From an uncultured Candidatus Nitrosopumilus sp. (GTDB taxonomy: Archaea; Thermoproteota; Nitrososphaeria; Nitrososphaerales; Nitrosopumilaceae), in NCBI GenBank assembly GCA_905612295.1, contig CAJQRN010000013.1:21148-85147 (forward strand): DNA of 64,000 nt. Reading direction: 5' to 3'. Below, one piece after another: positions 51,081 through 60,500 of this stretch. Both the position numbers and the translations under genes were made by a program. Position 1 is the stretch's first letter. Each line of letters begins with the position of its first letter. The notes beneath the pieces were generated by a model. That model ran no database searches and was not told the origin of the DNA. It saw nothing but the letters and a program-made list of their open reading frames with translations.

Positions 51081-52163
51081 TTGGTAGTATCTAAAAATAA
51101 AATTATTAAAAAAGTAACAACTAAGAAAGTAGCAACTAAAAAACCGGCAACTAAGAAAGTAGCAACTAAAAAACCGGCAACATCACAACGAACTAAAGTT
51201 ATTTGTATTTCCCATAAAGAAGATTGTGATGGAATTAGTTCAGCTGCATTAATTCGACAAGCTTTTGGTGGTGATTCTATTTTAGTAGATTATCCTGGTC
51301 AAATGGAAGCATTAAACCAAGTAGTATCTGATGAAAAATTAAAATCTTTATTCATCTGTGATTTGGGTTTAAGTAAAAAAACACAAGATGAATTTATTGA
51401 TATCATGAGTCGACTTAGAAAAAATAAAGTTTCCGTAACTTACATTGATCATCATGATATTGATCCAACTGTTGTAACTGCTTTGAAAAAACTCAAGGTA
51501 AAAGTTATTCACGATATCAATGAATGTACTACTGTTCAAGTGTATGCTGCATACAAAACAAAATTAAATGATCATGCTTCTTTTGTAGCAACATGTGCTG
51601 CTATTACTGATTATATGGAAGATAGACCTCTAGGTTCAAAATTACTTCAAATTTATGATAGACAATTTGCTTTGATTAGTGCAACTACCATGACATACAA
51701 TATTGTTGGACATCAAAGAGAACCTGATTACTTACAATACTTGGTTGAAGAATTAGCTGATTCTAAATTTCCTCATGATATTCCTAATACTTTTGAATTT
51801 GCACAGATTCAGGTAGAAAAATTATCTCAAATCATTGCTAAAGTCAAAAAAGGAATGAAAACAATGAGTAATCTTGGCTATATGGAAATTTTAGATTCTG
51901 GTGCCAGTGGTGCTGTTAATTTTGTAATGGGTTTATCTGGAAAAGATGTTGGTGTTGCATACAAAGAAAGAGTTGATCATGGAATTTATGCTGTATCTGT
52001 TCGTGGTTCTAAAAATTGTAAAGTTCACTTGGGAAGAATTGTAAATCTTTTAGCTACTAGTCTTGGTGGTTCTGGTGGCGGACATGATAAAGCATGTGGT
52101 GCAGTAGTTCCAAAACCAAAAATTAAGAAATTCATCACTGAATTAAATAAACAAATTAAATAA
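51081..52163 (+). CDS. DHH-family phosphoesterase with lysine-rich N-terminal repeats
   Basis: The 360-residue protein starts at TTG. Residues 5-34 are repeats of KKVATKKPAT, a basic tail like those of linker histones or bacterial HU-like proteins. The DHH domain follows: ICISHKEDCDGISSAALI (D48, D50), CDLGLSKKTQ, and YIDHHDIDP. The C-terminal DHHA1 part has GGSGGGHDKACGA. DHH enzymes are nucleases (RecJ-like) or nanoRNA/cyclic-nucleotide phosphodiesterases. The basic tail suggests nucleic-acid targeting (inference). Confidence 0.88.
   Translation: MVVSKNKIIKKVTTKKVATKKPATKKVATKKPATSQRTKVICISHKEDCDGISSAALIRQAFGGDSILVDYPGQMEALNQVVSDEKLKSLFICDLGLSKKTQDEFIDIMSRLRKNKVSVTYIDHHDIDPTVVTALKKLKVKVIHDINECTTVQVYAAYKTKLNDHASFVATCAAITDYMEDRPLGSKLLQIYDRQFALISATTMTYNIVGHQREPDYLQYLVEELADSKFPHDIPNTFEFAQIQVEKLSQIIAKVKKGMKTMSNLGYMEILDSGASGAVNFVMGLSGKDVGVAYKERVDHGIYAVSVRGSKNCKVHLGRIVNLLATSLGGSGGGHDKACGAVVPKPKIKKFITELNKQIK
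51121..51180. repeat. 30-bp tandem repeat in the DHH gene
   Basis: Two exact 30-base units (51121-51150, 51151-51180) encode the KKVATKKPAT decapeptide repeat; a partial copy precedes them. Identity at every base, including third positions, indicates recent duplication or selection on the DNA. Confidence 0.85.
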
Positions 52164-52202
52164 TTTTTCTGATTATTTGTTAATTTTTAAATTAGTTTAA
52201 CT

Positions 52203-52658
52203 TTATTCTGAAAATTCAACTATGGCATCTATTTCTGTCATTGAATTTAATGGTAAACAAGATACCCCAACTGCAATTCTAGAATGTTTTCCTTTATCCC
52301 CAAATATTTCAAAGAATAGATCTGATGCTGCATTAATTATTTTAGGATGCTGGTAAAATTCTGGATCTGAATTTACGAATCCTGATATTCTAACAATTTT
52401 TGTAACCTTGTCTAAACTACCTAATTCTCTTTTCATTTGAGCTAAAAGATTAATTGCACACATTTTTGCTGATTTTTTAGCTGTTTCTATATTATCATCT
52501 GTAACTTTTCCTGTAAAGATTACTTTACCATCTTCCATTGGAATTTGTCCGGAGATGAATAGCAAATTACCTGTTTTTATTGCAGGAACATAGGAACCTG
52601 CTGGAGTTGGAGGGGTTGGAAGTGTGATTTCTAATGTTTTTAATTTTTCTTCAATCAA
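52203..52658 (-). CDS. RidA/YjgF family protein (Rid)
   Basis: The 151-residue trimeric protein destroys reactive enamines or imines made by PLP enzymes. Motifs are GNLLFISGQIPMEDGKVIFTGKVTDDN, a helix with AINLLAQMKRELGSLDKVTKIVRISGFVNSDPEFYQHPKIINAASDLFFEIFGDKGKHSRIAVGV and a C-terminal PLNSMTEIDAIVEF. The arginine before IAVGVSCLP corresponds to the carboxylate-binding arginine of RidA. It starts at TTG. It lies downstream of the TrmB gene on the same strand, with 26 bases between. Confidence 0.93.
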   Translation of the reverse strand: MIEEKLKTLEITLPTPPTPAGSYVPAIKTGNLLFISGQIPMEDGKVIFTGKVTDDNIETAKKSAKMCAINLLAQMKRELGSLDKVTKIVRISGFVNSDPEFYQHPKIINAASDLFFEIFGDKGKHSRIAVGVSCLPLNSMTEIDAIVEFSE

Positions 52659-52684
52659 TATTATGTTCTTTTTTGGGGCTGTTT

Positions 52685-53845
52685 TTAGTTTTTACTTATT
52701 TTGATGTGTGTTTTTTCCCCTTTAGTGGAATTATTTTGGTATACTGTTCTTGTTTTGTAACCTTGTTTTTGTAAATATTCTTCTAAAATTGAAACCCATG
52801 GTAATGAATATCCATTATTCAGTTTTGATTCTATTGTAATATTTTTTGTATTTGCTTCAAAATTAACATGCCCTGAACATGTAATTTGTATAATTGCGTC
52901 CATTATTTCAATAATATCATCTAGTGATTTTGATTTTAATTGCATTCCATTTTTTTCTAATAATTTTAGAAAGTCTATTTCTAGTTTTTTTGATTCTCTT
53001 GTAGAATTTAGAATATACCTCAAACCTGTTTCATTAATGATTTTTATAATTTTATAAATTTCCTGTGCATCTGCTTTTGTCATGTCGGCTACAACCTTTG
53101 TTTTAATTGAATTTTTCCAAATATTTGAAAATACTTTTTCTTGATTAACTCCTAATATTTCTGTTGATGAAAATATTGCGCCTTTTCCGTTGTCATTATT
53201 TATCATTAATAATTCAGTTTCATCAAAAATAAAACAATTTTGTGTGATGTCTGATGTTTTAATTTCTACCCCATCTGGAATTGCTCTATATGATTCTGAA
53301 CAAATTTGTGTTGATGGAATAATTACTTTAACATCTAGATTTCTACGAATTACTCCTACAAGTTGTTCCTTACATTCAGCTAGTAATCCAAACCCTCCTT
53401 GGTCTGTCATAATTTTAATTGATAATTTTGATCCTTCAATCATTGTTTGAAGTTGAGTCAATACTTTATTTGCACCAATATGGAAATACCTTTTTTCTTC
53501 TGAACCTCTTGACTTTCTACTTTCTTCACTTGTTTTTTTTAAATTAGATACTAGTGTATTCATGGCATTAATTTTATTAATTTGTTCATGAATCACTCCA
53601 TCAAATGCATCCTCTGGTGAAATCGCAGTACACATTATTGGCTTACTTTTTGATATAATGGCTAATTTTTTATTTTCTAATTTTAATAAAGTTGGATAAA
53701 TTTTTGTTCTTGGAACTTCAGAATAATATGCTAATTCACTTGCTGAAATGGTTCCTTTGGAGATTAGTGCTACATATGCCTGAGATTCATATTTACTGAG
53801 CCCAAATTCCTCTAAACTGACTGTTAATACTTGCTCATTTACCAT
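52685..53845 (-). CDS. TrmB-type transcriptional regulator
   Basis: The 386-residue protein has a TrmB winged helix at residues 5-80: SLEEFGLSKYESQAYVALISKGTISASELAYYSEVPRTKIYPTLLKLENKKLA. A middle domain (about 105-240) resembles the TrmB effector/PLD-like region (FHIGANKVLTQLQTMIEGSKLSIKIMTDQGG, VKVIIPSTQICSE), and a C-terminal helical extension adds about 100 residues. It is divergent from the ESCRT-III-like gene with a 159-base gap that has inverted repeats, which could be its operator. Confidence 0.88.
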   Translation of the reverse strand: MVNEQVLTVSLEEFGLSKYESQAYVALISKGTISASELAYYSEVPRTKIYPTLLKLENKKLAIISKSKPIMCTAISPEDAFDGVIHEQINKINAMNTLVSNLKKTSEESRKSRGSEEKRYFHIGANKVLTQLQTMIEGSKLSIKIMTDQGGFGLLAECKEQLVGVIRRNLDVKVIIPSTQICSESYRAIPDGVEIKTSDITQNCFIFDETELLMINNDNGKGAIFSSTEILGVNQEKVFSNIWKNSIKTKVVADMTKADAQEIYKIIKIINETGLRYILNSTRESKKLEIDFLKLLEKNGMQLKSKSLDDIIEIMDAIIQITCSGHVNFEANTKNITIESKLNNGYSLPWVSILEEYLQKQGYKTRTVYQNNSTKGEKTHIKISKN

Positions 53846-53935
53846 GTTATTTCTTGATTTCTTATTAGGTAAAATTGAGAGCTAAATTCCTTTACACAAA
53901 TGCTTAATTTTTTTCAAAATTGTATCCCTTGGTAG

Positions 53936-53968
53936 GTGTAACTATGGTTACTAAAATAATTGTTACAC
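53936..53968. promoter_or_regulatory. inverted-repeat operator candidate
   Basis: GTGTAAC (53936-53942) and GTTACAC (53962-53968) are perfect inverted copies, 19 bases apart, and an inner GTAAC-TATG-GTTAC (53938-53951) makes a tighter dyad. They lie between the divergent TrmB gene and the cdvC operon, where an autoregulating TrmB protein would bind. No binding data; called on symmetry and position. Confidence 0.4.
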
Positions 53969-54004
53969 TGCCCTCAAATACAAAATATGCTTTAACAATA
54001 TAGC

Positions 54005-54568
54005 ATGTTAGTAAAATGTAGTATTGACACATTAGAATTTGAAAATATTTCTCATTCTGTAACGCTTGTACCTCGATTAGATTATTCTATTAATTTACTG
54101 ACTGGCATTATTGACGTTCTTGAAAAACAAAGAATTGATTTAAAAAATTTAAATCAATACCTTGTTACTGATTTTAATGAAATGGATAACTCTCATCTCA
54201 AAAGTATAAGATTGGAGCAACAGGTAGTTTTTTCTTTGGATGTATTACTTCAAATTAAAAATCAAATTGGTTCTATCTCTGGAATACATAGCATTCCTAA
54301 AATTTTACCTTCTTCTATTCCTATGATTAGAACTGTTAGTGCTAAACTATTTGTTATTTCTCCTATTTCTAGTCAAAAACTATCTGAATTATCTGTACAT
54401 TTAGGTAGTATTGTATTGGATTCTGCAGCTCTTACTAAGGCAAGATTTGATTTTAGTAAATATAATGATAAATCTACAATGTTACTTGATGAAGTAAAAT
54501 TGATGGCAGACTCTAAATTAAATAAGCAGTATCCTCTTGTTGATTTTTTTAAATTATCTAATGTTTGA
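54005..54568 (+). CDS. ESCRT-III-like (CdvB-related) protein, putative
   Basis: The 187-residue helical protein precedes an unknown gene and then cdvC in what looks like one transcript. Residues about 70-178 resemble the ESCRT-III/Snf7 core: a long helix (LEQQVVFSLDVLLQIKNQI), a loop, then SIPMIRTVSAKLFVISPISSQKLSELSVHLGSIVLDSAALTKARF and LLDEVKLMADSKL. The IP-x-IR ... P-x-x-SQKLSELS-x-x-LG-x-I pattern is like CdvB helices 3-4. No clear MIT-interacting motif is seen at its C-terminus. The next gene starts inside its stop codon (TTGA). Function is inferred from pattern and context. Confidence 0.6.
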   Translation: MLVKCSIDTLEFENISHSVTLVPRLDYSINLLTGIIDVLEKQRIDLKNLNQYLVTDFNEMDNSHLKSIRLEQQVVFSLDVLLQIKNQIGSISGIHSIPKILPSSIPMIRTVSAKLFVISPISSQKLSELSVHLGSIVLDSAALTKARFDFSKYNDKSTMLLDEVKLMADSKLNKQYPLVDFFKLSNV

Positions 54569-55059
54569 CACTGCTTAATTCTAAACGTAATTTTTTAAAG
54601 GATATTGAACGTATTCGTTCACTTTCTTCAATCATTGATAAAAAATTATCTGAAGTAAAATCCTCTGATACTAATAATATTGATAAATTAAGTTTAGATG
54701 AATTACAAGATTTAGACAAGATTGTTGGAATTGCTGATTTCATGCTATGCAAATATGCTGATAAGAAGGAAATGCGTTCAATTTTACAGTATTTTACCTC
54801 TATTATTACAGATACCGCTAATTCCATGAGTAATTTAGATGATGAAATTTCTGAATTAATCCTTTCAGCTGAAGATTCTATTAACAAAGTCAAAGATTTG
54901 CATATGCGCATTGACAATGAATCTAACCTTAAAAAAAATTATTGTGATGGTCCTGACTACAATCAGCATGAAACAGGTGGAATTAATTTAACCAATTTTG
55001 TGACAGAGGTTAACACTGTAGGATACCAACAAAATTCTTCAGAACATAATACAAGGTAA
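54565..55059 (+). CDS. helical protein between ESCRT-III-like gene and cdvC
   Basis: The 164-residue protein starts at a TTG overlapping the preceding stop (TTGA). Residues 1-120 are helical with coiled-coil character (FLKDIERIRSLSSIIDKKLSEV; LSLDELQDLDKIVGIADFML; ILQYFTSIITDTANSMSNLDDEISELILSAEDSINKVKDLHMRI). The last 40 residues are polar and probably disordered. It ends five bases before cdvC. No family recognised; its position implies a role with CdvC in membrane remodelling or division (inference). Confidence 0.65.
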   Translation: MTLLNSKRNFLKDIERIRSLSSIIDKKLSEVKSSDTNNIDKLSLDELQDLDKIVGIADFMLCKYADKKEMRSILQYFTSIITDTANSMSNLDDEISELILSAEDSINKVKDLHMRIDNESNLKKNYCDGPDYNQHETGGINLTNFVTEVNTVGYQQNSSEHNTR

Positions 55060-55064
55060 TTGAT

Positions 55065-56258
55065 ATGAGTTTGGCACCACAAGAATTAGAAAATACAGCA
55101 AGCAAATATGCTTCTGAGGCAATAAAATTTGATTCCCAAGGTGCACGTGGAATGGCTATTACTCATTACCAGCATGCAATTGACGCTCTTGTAAAATTAT
55201 TACAATTATATCCAAATAGTAAATTAAATAATATCTACAAAGATAGATGTAATTCGTATCATAATCGAATTGGTGCCTTACAACAATCACATGGTGTAGA
55301 ACCTGCAGTAGATCCTAAAGCTTCTGAATCTGACCAAAAAGCATCTGTAAAAAGACAAGAAAATGAAAATGATTTTGAAGATCTTGTGATGAAAGAAAAA
55401 CCTGATGTAACTTGGGATCAAGTTATTGGATTAGATGAGGCTAAAAGTGCACTACGTGAATCTATTGTTTATCCTACAAAAAGACCTGATCTATTTCCTC
55501 TCGGATGGCCAAAAGGCATGTTACTCTATGGTCCACCTGGAACTGGAAAAACTATGCTCGCAGCTGCAACTGCAAATGAGATGGATGGTTATTTCATTAA
55601 TGTTGATGCGTCTTCTTTGATGAGTAAATGGTTAGGAGAAGCTGAAAAAAATGTTTCAAAATTATTTACTATGGCTAGAAAATATGCTGAGAAAGAAGGT
55701 AAACCTGTAATTTTATTTGTTGATGAAGTTGATTCTCTACTTGGTGCTAGAAACAGTGAAGTTGGTGGAGAAGTTAGATCTAGAAATCAATTCCTTACTG
55801 AAATGGATGGTGTAAATGGTAAAGGAAAACAACTGATGCTTTATGTTGTCGGAGCTACTAACAAACCTTGGAGTCTTGACACTCCTTTCCTTAGAAGATT
55901 TCAAAAGAGAATTTATGTTTCATTACCTACACTTGAAGCTAGAGAAAGTCTCTTTTCACAATACACTGCACCTCTAAATAAAAATTATAATCTTGACAAT
56001 ACTCAACTTGCCAAATTATTTGATGGATACAGTGCAAGTGACATCAAGGATGTTTGTCAGGCAGCACAAATCAAGACTGTTCATGAAATTTTCAATGATC
56101 CTAATTACCATGAACCTATTGAGGGTGAAGATCCAATACAGCCACGAGAACTCACCACTGCTGATTTCAAAGATATCATGTCTAGACGAAAACCAAGTGT
56201 TTCTACTGAAATGATTCGTGCTTATCATAAATGGAGCGAAGAGTTCCAAGCACTCTGA
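55065..56258 (+). CDS. cdvC: CdvC/Vps4-type AAA ATPase
   Basis: The 397-residue protein has an N-terminal MIT domain (about residues 5-75: LENTASKYASEAIKFDSQGARGMAITHYQHAIDALVKLLQLYP), a linker, an AAA domain with Walker A GPPGTGKT (156-163), Walker B ILFVDEVDS (D220-E221), sensor and arginine finger (FLRRFQKRIYVS), and a C-terminal Vps4-type helix. It disassembles ESCRT-III filaments during archaeal cell division and membrane budding. Two helical genes precede it; carA follows directly after its stop. Confidence 0.96.
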   Translation: MSLAPQELENTASKYASEAIKFDSQGARGMAITHYQHAIDALVKLLQLYPNSKLNNIYKDRCNSYHNRIGALQQSHGVEPAVDPKASESDQKASVKRQENENDFEDLVMKEKPDVTWDQVIGLDEAKSALRESIVYPTKRPDLFPLGWPKGMLLYGPPGTGKTMLAAATANEMDGYFINVDASSLMSKWLGEAEKNVSKLFTMARKYAEKEGKPVILFVDEVDSLLGARNSEVGGEVRSRNQFLTEMDGVNGKGKQLMLYVVGATNKPWSLDTPFLRRFQKRIYVSLPTLEARESLFSQYTAPLNKNYNLDNTQLAKLFDGYSASDIKDVCQAAQIKTVHEIFNDPNYHEPIEGEDPIQPRELTTADFKDIMSRRKPSVSTEMIRAYHKWSEEFQAL

Positions 56259-57500
56259 TTGCTTGACTTTTTAGCGCGATCAATTTTTTTATCTGTATTT
56301 CACATAAAACTTAAATTCACTTCGATTAGGACTTTACGAGGGTTCACAATTACTACAAAAAAATCAAATCACGCAAAAAAGTTTGGGAAGCTAATTTTTG
56401 ACGATGGAACTGTTCTTGATGGTGAAGGATTTGGTTTTTCTACAACAACTTTTGGTGAAATTGTATTTAATACTGGAATGGTGGGTTACACTGAAGCTCT
56501 TACTGACCCCTCATACAATGGCCAACTACTGACTTTAACATATCCATTAGTTGGAAATTACGGTGTTCCTGATCCTTCAATTAATGATGAAGATGGAATT
56601 TCTAAATTTTTTGAATCTTCAAAAATTCAAGTTCGTGGATTGGTAGTTCATGAATTATCTTTAACTGCAAGTCATTGGAATCTATCAATGACCTTAGATG
56701 AGTGGATGTATAATGAAAAAATTCCTGGAATTTCTGGAATTGATACTCGTGCATTAACTATGAAGCTTCGAAATAGTGGTGTTATGATGGCTGCATTAGT
56801 TGTATCTGATTCTGAAATTAATGTTGAAGATATCAAAAAACAACTTGCATCTGCAACTCATTATGACTCTGAACAATTTATGGATGTTGTATCTACAGAA
56901 CATGAAAAAATTTACGGTGATCAAGAACAGTGTGTTGTTATTGTGGATACCGGTGCCAAAAATGCAATTATAAGAAATATTCGAGAAATCGGCTATAAAG
57001 TAATTTTAGTTCCTTGGAATACTTCTTATGAAAAAATAATGTCTTACAAGCCAAAAGGAGTTGTACTTAGTAGTGGTCCTGGTGATCCACAAAAATGTCC
57101 TGACACAATTACCGCTGTAAAAAAATTAATTGAAAATAATATTCCTACATTGGGTATATGTTTAGGTGCACAAATTATTGGTATTGCTGGAAATACTGAA
57201 ACTTACAAATTAAAGTATGGTCATAGGGGACAAAACAAACCTTGTGTTAATCTTGAAAATAATCAAGTCTATGTAACTAGCCAAAACCATGGTTACGGTA
57301 TTACTCCTGAGTCTCTTGAAAAATCTGATTTTAATTTATGGTTTACAAATGCGGATGATCATACCGTTGAAGGAATAAAACATAAAAATCAAAATTGTTT
57401 TGCAGTCCAATTTCATCCAGAAGCTTCTCCTGGTCCTAATGATTGTAAATTTATTTTTGAAGAATTAAAAAATTTAATGGAGTTAAAAAAAATTGCCTAA
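56259..57500 (+). CDS. carA: carbamoyl-phosphate synthase small subunit
   Basis: The 413-residue (from TTG 56259) glutaminase supplies ammonia to CarB. The conserved start of the family is the GKLIFDDGTVLDGEGFGF stretch near residue 43, and no ATG, GTG or TTG lies in frame between 56262 and there. The catalytic cysteine is in LGICLGAQIIG, and the histidine-glutamate pair in FHPEASPGP. The N-terminal domain has VFNTGMVGYTEALTDPSY. TTG at 56259 abuts cdvC's stop, so coupling is possible. It overlaps carB by eight bases. Confidence 0.95.
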   Translation: MLDFLARSIFLSVFHIKLKFTSIRTLRGFTITTKKSNHAKKFGKLIFDDGTVLDGEGFGFSTTTFGEIVFNTGMVGYTEALTDPSYNGQLLTLTYPLVGNYGVPDPSINDEDGISKFFESSKIQVRGLVVHELSLTASHWNLSMTLDEWMYNEKIPGISGIDTRALTMKLRNSGVMMAALVVSDSEINVEDIKKQLASATHYDSEQFMDVVSTEHEKIYGDQEQCVVIVDTGAKNAIIRNIREIGYKVILVPWNTSYEKIMSYKPKGVVLSSGPGDPQKCPDTITAVKKLIENNIPTLGICLGAQIIGIAGNTETYKLKYGHRGQNKPCVNLENNQVYVTSQNHGYGITPESLEKSDFNLWFTNADDHTVEGIKHKNQNCFAVQFHPEASPGPNDCKFIFEELKNLMELKKIA

Positions 57501-60500
57501 GAATGAATCTCTAAAAAAAATACTTGTACTTGGAAGTGGTCCAATCAAAATTGGCGAAGCTGGAGAATTTGATTATTCTGGAAGTCAATGTCTTAAAGCA
57601 ATACATGAAGATGGAATCAATAGTGTACTGATAAACCCAAATGTTGCTACAATACAAACTGATACTAGATTTGCAGATAAAGTGTATTTACTTCCTGTAA
57701 ATGCTGAATATGTTGAATCCATTATTGAAAAAGAAAGACCTGATGGAATTATGCTGGCATATGGCGGTCAAACTGCACTAAATTGTGGGGTAAATCTTGA
57801 TGATGCTGGAATTTTACAAAAATATGGTGTTAAAGTACTTGGAACTCAAATCTCTGGAATTAAAAATACTGAAGATAGACAACTCTTCAAGGACTCCATG
57901 AAACAATGTGGAATGCCTGTATTGAAAAGTCGTACAGTAAATAATTTTGAGGATGCAAAAAAGACTGCAGAGGAATTATCTTATCCTGTTATTGTCCGAG
58001 TTGCATATACTTTAGGTGGTAGAGGTGGCGGTGTTGCTTATAATGAAATTGAACTTCATGAAATTGTTGAACGAGGTCTAAAGGCTAGTCTCGTTAATCA
58101 GGTATTAGTTGAGGAATACATTGGACATTGGAAACAAATTGAATATGAGGTAATGCAAGATTATGATGGAAACAACGTAATTGTTTGTAATATGGAAAAT
58201 GTTCTTTCTATGAAAGTACATACTGGTGATAACATTGTAGTTGCACCATCTCAAACTATTGATAATCATGAATACCATATGTTGCGTACTGCTGCATTAC
58301 GTGCAACAAAACATGTTGGAATTGTTGGAGAATGTAATATTCAATATGCTCTTGATCCTGATTCTGATAGGTATGTTGCTATTGAAATTAATCCTCGTCT
58401 TTCACGTTCATCTGCACTTGCAAGTAAGGCAACTGGATATCCGTTGGCATACATGTCTGCAAAGATTGGATTGGGATACAATTTATCTGAACTTGTAAAT
58501 AGAATTACACAAAATACTACTGCTTGTTTTGAACCTTCGTTAGATTATATTGTATGCAAACATCCTAGATGGGATTTTGAAAAGTTTGAACTTGTAAATC
58601 GAAGACTAGGACCTACTATGAAATCTGTTGGTGAGGTTATGGCTATTGGTAGAACTTTTGAGGAATCATTTCAAAAAGCAATTCGAATGTTGGATATTGG
58701 AAATGATGGTTTAGTTTTGAATCGTACTAATGGTGTTAGATATACTGAAGAAGAAATTGAACACAAACTTTCTCATCATGATGATCATATTCTTTATCAT
58801 GTTGCAATTGCACTTAAAATGAAAATTTCAGTAAAACGGATTTATGCATTATCTACAGTTGATCCTTGGTTTATAGAAAAAATTCAAAATATTGTAAATA
58901 TTGAAGATAAATTAAAAAATTCAGATCTGGATGAATCTCTGCTTTGGGAGGCTAAAAAAATGGGTTTTGCTGATAAACAAATTGCACGTGCCAAAGATAC
59001 AACTCCTGATGAAATACGCACATTAAGAAAAAATTTAGGCGTAATTCCGTCTGTAAAACAAATTGACACCCTTGCTGCTGAGTGGCCTGCTGTTACCAAT
59101 TACCTGTACTTAACTTATGGTGGACATTCTAATGATGTTACAATACCTAAAGATGAAAAAGCAATAATTGTACTTGGTGCAGGTCCATATAGAATTGGAA
59201 GCAGTGTTGAATTTGACTGGGGTACTGTCAACATGGTTTGGGGACTACAGGAAAATGGCGAAAAAAATGTTTGTGTAGTAAATTGTAATCCTGAAACTGT
59301 TTCAACTGATTATGATATTTGTACAAGACTTTACTTTGAAGAGTTAACTCAAGAAAGAATTTTAGATATTACTGAATTTGAAAATCCAAAAGGTATCATT
59401 ACATGTGTTGGCGGACAAACTGCAAATAATCTTACTCCTGGACTAGCACAACATGGTATAGAAATTTTGGGAACTAGTGCACATGATGTTGATAGAGCTG
59501 AAGATCGTTCAAAATTTAGTGCTGAACTTGATAAACTTCACATTCCACAACCACGTTGGCAAGCATTTTCAAATCTCAATGAAGCTAAAAGTTTTGCACA
59601 AGATGTTGAATTCCCTGTGCTTGTTAGACCTTCATATGTTTTATCTGGAGCTGCAATGAAAGTTGTTTGGTCTCAAGATGAATTAAAAACATATGTCAAA
59701 GAAGCTACTGATGTATCCCCTGATCATCCTGTTGTAATTTCTAAATTCATGTTAAATTCACTTGAAGTTGATGTGGATGGAGTTAGTAATGGAGAACAAG
59801 TTGTAATTGGTGCAATTGTTGAACATATTGATAGTGCGGGAGTTCATTCTGGTGATGCTATGATGGTGATTCCTCCTTGGAGATTAAGTAATAAAATAAT
59901 TGAAACTATTACTGAGTATACAAAAAAAATTGCATTAACATTTAATGTTCGTGGACCATTTAATCTTCAATTTTTGGTTTATGATGAACATGTCTATGTG
60001 ATTGAACTTAATATTCGAGCATCACGGTCAATGCCTTTTGTTTCTAAACTTGTAAAATTAAACTTAATTTCTTTGGCATCTAAGGCTATACTGAATAAAC
60101 CTCTTCCTAACATACCTGAAAATAAATGGCAAAAAATTACTAATTATGGAATTAAAGTTCCTCAATTTTCTTTTATGCAACTAGAAGGTGCAGATATTGC
60201 ATTGGGTGTTGAAATGCAATCCACTGGAGAAGCTGCCTGTTTTGGAAATAGTTTCTATGATGCATTGTCAAAGGGGCTAACCTCTGTAGGCTATAATTTA
60301 CCTAGTAAAGGATCTGCACTTGTAACTGTTGGAGGTTCAGAAAATAAAGAAAAATTACTATCTTCAATTGCAAAACTTAAAAATTTAGGATTTACAATTT
60401 TAGCAACTGAACATACTGCAGAATTTTTTGAAGAAAAAATAGGACAAATTGAAATTGTTCATAAAATCTCAGAACCTGAAAGAAAACCTAATATTTCTGA

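Noticed and set aside
51121-51180. CRISPR-like direct repeats
   Set aside because: The two 30-base units are adjacent, without spacers, and lie in frame inside the DHH gene.
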